Part shown: one piece after another, positions 60,930-64,000 of the stretch
Position numbering within the stretch: position 1 is the stretch's first letter
Layout: each line of letters opens with the position of its first letter
Source: Flavobacterium paronense
GTDB lineage: Bacteria > Bacteroidota > Bacteroidia > Flavobacteriales > Flavobacteriaceae
Length of the DNA: 64,000 bases
Direction: 5' to 3'
NCBI RefSeq assembly: GCF_030409795.1
Contig: NZ_JAUFQN010000019.1
Span: 620,001 to 684,000 of the forward strand
The notes under the pieces: generated by a model
What the model saw: only the letters and a program-made list of their open reading frames with translations
Database searches by the model: none
Told to the model about the DNA's origin: nothing
Program-made: the position numbers and the translations under genes

Positions 60930-63900
60930 ATGAAAAATTCAACTTTATCCAGTTTACAAACTAGACAGAACAATATTTTTTATTGTTGTTGCGAAAGTTT
61001 AAAAGGAAATACTAAATTATTTTTAGTATTCTTACTATTTATGGCATCCTTTTTACAAGGAGTTTCAGCACAAGGTACTTTAGTTCCTTCTTGTAATCTT
61101 ATTGGGCCACTTGAAGGTTGTGCTGTCGCAAATCCTTTAGATACTTCAGGTGATATCATTATCAATATAGAAGTAGCAAGAAGTGGAGCGCCAAATCTTT
61201 CTGCACCAAACAATAACTTAAACTTTGTTTATTCATTTCCAACCAATACTTCAGGAGCTTCAATTAGATCTAAAGGAAATGTAATTTACAATCCAACAAC
61301 AAATAGAACAACTCAAACTTTAGTAGTTTTTCCTGGTTCAGGAACTCCTGAGTTTAATTTACAATTGATTGTAACTAACAGTTCAAGTTCTCCAAACACA
61401 TTTTGTGAGTGTAGTAAATCAGTATCTATTTCTAAAGTAGCTGCTACATCATCATACTCTCCTATTTTATGTTATGGTCAATTATCAACTCTTACTGCAG
61501 TAGGTTCATTTTCTGACATTGGGTTCTACACTTACACTCTTTTGCCTAATGCAGCTTTTCCAAGTGGTGTGTCAACAGGTTTAATTAATACACCAGCAAC
61601 ATTTCCAAATCTTCCAGGAAGCGAAGTTGGAATTACTTACATAGTTAATGTAGAATCTGCTGAAGGGTGTATTACAACAACCCAACAAACAATTACTCAA
61701 CCAGCATTTAATCCAGTTGTATTAAGCTGTCCTATAGAAACGACAACAACAGCATGTTTAACACAGGATGCTGTTAATTCGGCCTTTAATGCATGGTTAT
61801 TGACCTTTAGTGCTTCTGGAGGAACTAATAGAGTTGTAACTAGATCACCATTAAATCCAACAGCACCTTCTGCGTGCGGTGGATCTACTACTGTTACATG
61901 GACTGGCACAGAAAATTGTACACAAGAACCAGTAATTTGTTCAAGTACATTTACGGTTCCACCTTCACCAACAGTTGTGTTAACATGCCCAACAAATAAA
62001 AGAACTGAAGCATGTTTAACACAAGCAGCAATTAATAGTGATTTCGCTAGTTGGTTAGCAACAGCAACAGCAACAGGCGGATGTAATGGAGTTTTAAGAA
62101 ATAACAATACAGGTGCTCCATCAGCTTGTGGTGGTTCAACAACTGTAACATTTACTTATACTAGTTCATGCGCTCCATTGACAACAACTTGTCAAGCTAC
62201 ATATACAGTTCCAGCTTCACCAACAGTTGTGTTAACATGTCCAACAAATAAAAGAACTGAAGCATGTTTAACCCAAGCAGCGATTAATAGTGATTACGCT
62301 AATTGGTTAGCAACAGCAACAGCAGTAGGCGGATGTAATGGTAATTTAACAAATAACAGTCAAGGCGCTCCATCTAATTGTGGAGGATCAAGTACAGTTA
62401 CCTTTACTTATACAAGTACATGTGCTCCATTGACAACAACATGTCAGGCAACATATACAGTTCCAGCTTCACCAACAGTTGTGTTAACATGTCCAACAAA
62501 TAAAAGAACTGAAGCATGTTTAACCCAAGCAGCGATTAATAGTGATTACGCTAATTGGTTAGCAACAGCAACAGCAGTAGGCGGATGTAATGGTAATTTA
62601 ACAAATAACAGTCAAGGCGCTCCATCTAATTGTGGAGGATCAAGTACAGTTACCTTTACTTATACAAGTACATGTGCTCCATTGACAACAACATGTCAGG
62701 CAACATATACAGTTCCAGCTTCACCAACAGTTGTGTTAACATGTCCAACAAATAAAAGAACTGAAGCATGTTTAACCCAAGCAGCGATTAATAGTGATTA
62801 CGCTAATTGGTTAGCAACAGCAACAGCAGTAGGCGGATGTAATGGTAATTTAACAAATAACAGTCAAGGCGCTCCATCTAATTGTGGAGGGTCAAGTACA
62901 GTTACCTTTACTTATACAAGTACATGTGCTCCATTGACAACAACATGTCAGGCAACATATACAGTTCCAGCTTCACCAGAAGTTGTGTTAACATGTCCAA
63001 CAAATAAAAGAACTGAAGCATGTTTAACCCAAGCAGCGATTAATAGTGATTACGCTAATTGGTTAGCAACAGCAACAGCAGTAGGCGGATGTAATGGTAA
63101 TTTAACAAATAACAGTCAAGGCGCTCCATCTAATTGTGGAGGGTCAAGTACAGTTACCTTTACTTATACAAGTACATGTGCTCCATTGACAACAACATGT
63201 CAGGCAACATATACAGTTCCAGCTTCACCAGAAGTTGTGTTAACATGTCCAACAAATAAAAGAACTGAAGCATGTTTAACACAAGCAGCAATTAATAGTG
63301 ATTTCGCTAGTTGGTTAGCAACAGCAACAGCAACAGGCGGATGTAATGGAGTTTTAAGAAATAACAATACAGGTGCTCCATCAGCTTGTGGTGGTTCAAC
63401 AACTGTAACATTTACTTATACTAGTTCATGCGCTCCATTGACAACAACTTGTCAAGCTACATATACAGTTCCAGCTTCACCAACAGTTGTGTTAACATGT
63501 CCAACAAATAAAAGAACTGAAGCATGTTTAACCCAAGCAGCGATTAATAGTGATTACGCTAATTGGTTAGCAACAGCAACAGCAGTAGGCGGATGTAATG
63601 GTAATTTAACAAATAACAGTCAAGGCGCTCCATCTAATTGTGGAGGATCAAGTACAGTTACCTTTACTTATACAAGTACATGTGCTCCATTGACAACAAC
63701 ATGTCAGGCAACATATACAGTTCCAGCTTCACCAACAGTTGTGTTAACATGTCCAACAAATAAAAGAACTGAAGCATGTTTAACCCAAGCAGCGATTAAT
63801 AGTGATTTCGCTAGTTGGTTAGAAACAGCAACAGCAACAGGTGGATGTAATGGAGTTTTAACAAATAACAATACAGGTGCTCCATCAGCTTGTGGTGGCT

Positions 63901-64000
63901 CAACAACTGTAACATTTACTTATACTAGTTTATGCGCTCCATTGACAACAACATGTCAGGTTACATATACAGTTCCAGCGCCTGCAACATTAGTTGTAAA
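60930..64000 (+). CDS. Giant cysteine-rich repeat adhesin (HYR-like repeats), 5' part, runs off the window
   Basis: An open frame from ATG 60930 to the last base, at least 1023 residues, with no stop. It begins MKNSTLSSLQTRQN, a long polar leader including the odd CCCES, then a signal (LFLVFLLFMASFLQGVSAQ). The first mature domain resembles the upstream 175-residue protein. A linker domain (YSPILCYGQLSTLTAVGSF) follows, then one divergent (61716-61967) and eight near-identical 84-residue repeats beginning VVLTCPTNKRTEACLTQAAI with CNG, ACGGST and CAPLTTTCQATYTVPAS; six Cys per unit. Such repeats are known in large surface proteins of Flavobacteriales. It is probably a surface adhesin; a C-terminal T9SS domain is expected beyond the window but not seen. 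Confidence 0.88.
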   Translation, partial: MKNSTLSSLQTRQNNIFYCCCESLKGNTKLFLVFLLFMASFLQGVSAQGTLVPSCNLIGPLEGCAVANPLDTSGDIIINIEVARSGAPNLSAPNNNLNFVYSFPTNTSGASIRSKGNVIYNPTTNRTTQTLVVFPGSGTPEFNLQLIVTNSSSSPNTFCECSKSVSISKVAATSSYSPILCYGQLSTLTAVGSFSDIGFYTYTLLPNAAFPSGVSTGLINTPATFPNLPGSEVGITYIVNVESAEGCITTTQQTITQPAFNPVVLSCPIETTTTACLTQDAVNSAFNAWLLTFSASGGTNRVVTRSPLNPTAPSACGGSTTVTWTGTENCTQEPVICSSTFTVPPSPTVVLTCPTNKRTEACLTQAAINSDFASWLATATATGGCNGVLRNNNTGAPSACGGSTTVTFTYTSSCAPLTTTCQATYTVPASPTVVLTCPTNKRTEACLTQAAINSDYANWLATATAVGGCNGNLTNNSQGAPSNCGGSSTVTFTYTSTCAPLTTTCQATYTVPASPTVVLTCPTNKRTEACLTQAAINSDYANWLATATAVGGCNGNLTNNSQGAPSNCGGSSTVTFTYTSTCAPLTTTCQATYTVPASPTVVLTCPTNKRTEACLTQAAINSDYANWLATATAVGGCNGNLTNNSQGAPSNCGGSSTVTFTYTSTCAPLTTTCQATYTVPASPEVVLTCPTNKRTEACLTQAAINSDYANWLATATAVGGCNGNLTNNSQGAPSNCGGSSTVTFTYTSTCAPLTTTCQATYTVPASPEVVLTCPTNKRTEACLTQAAINSDFASWLATATATGGCNGVLRNNNTGAPSACGGSTTVTFTYTSSCAPLTTTCQATYTVPASPTVVLTCPTNKRTEACLTQAAINSDYANWLATATAVGGCNGNLTNNSQGAPSNCGGSSTVTFTYTSTCAPLTTTCQATYTVPASPTVVLTCPTNKRTEACLTQAAINSDFASWLETATATGGCNGVLTNNNTGAPSACGGSTTVTFTYTSLCAPLTTTCQVTYTVPAPATLVV
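61968..63983 (+). repeat. Eight tandem 252-bp units of the adhesin
   Basis: The period is 252 bp (84 codons). Two variants occur: form 1 (SDFASWLATATATGG, APSACGGSTT, units 1 and 6) and form 2 (SDYANWLATATAVGG, APSNCGGSST, units 2-5 and 7). Unit 8 follows form 1 with changes. Units 1-2 and 6-7 are the same block 1260 bp apart, identical from 61989 to 62547 against 63249 to 63807. Confidence 0.93.

Noticed and set aside
61697..62107. 136-residue minus-strand open frame
   Set aside because: It lies antisense within the adhesin gene, whose frame is continuous and repeat-structured; no promoter or homology is seen.
1..64000. Search for tRNA, rRNA, riboswitch, insertion sequence, prophage or defence genes
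   Set aside because: No cloverleaf T-loop motif, transposase, integrase or nuclease-defence gene was recognised on either strand.

Overview
The window looks like a chromosome segment of a Flavobacterium-type bacterium (Bacteroidota). Evidence: very AT-rich intergenic DNA, several TAnnTTTG promoter elements of the Bacteroidota type, proteins with type IX secretion (T9SS) C-terminal sorting domains of both type A and type B, a PorP/SprF protein, a gliding-motility-type C-terminal domain, a PafA-type phosphatase, DUF4834, and an alpha/beta-fused E1 ketoacid dehydrogenase. No rRNA, tRNA, CRISPR array, transposase or phage gene was seen.

Layout. Positions 1-1478 hold the end of a secreted subtilase and an NMO/FabK-like flavoenzyme. 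Positions 1858-13687 form a three-gene operon: a giant type B T9SS cargo with 18 near-identical 80-residue repeats, a PorP/SprF partner, and an OmpA-family protein, closed by a terminator. From 13736 to about 51 kb the content is mostly housekeeping: pafA phosphatase, YegP-like protein, VOC protein, acyltransferase, TonB-C protein, lysA, gltD-gltB, E1 dehydrogenase, a degenerate M1-like outer-membrane protein, a LOG protein, uvrA, a ClC transporter, ggt, an acpH-like gene, glmM, a DedA-like protein, an M20 amidohydrolase, a DUF885 lipoprotein, a flippase, a glycosyltransferase, YfhO, DUF4834, a beta-barrel protein and a GNAT-like protein. Most of these sit on the minus strand in short operons.

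The last 12 kb return to surface repeat proteins. First comes a 2434-residue type A cargo with 12 NHL blades and 20 Ig-like repeats. After a strong hairpin terminator come a 175-residue secreted protein and, 9 bp later, a cysteine-rich adhesin that runs off the window. The small protein resembles the adhesin's N-terminal domain.

The most unusual material is in the three repeat proteins. The 240-bp array contains exact internal duplications of about 1 kb. The 216-bp array has an ordered cycle of three repeat types with split cysteine pairs. The 252-bp array has a duplicated block plus the stand-alone paralogue upstream. All sequence comparisons were made by eye. Family assignments come from recognised motifs, not from database searches.
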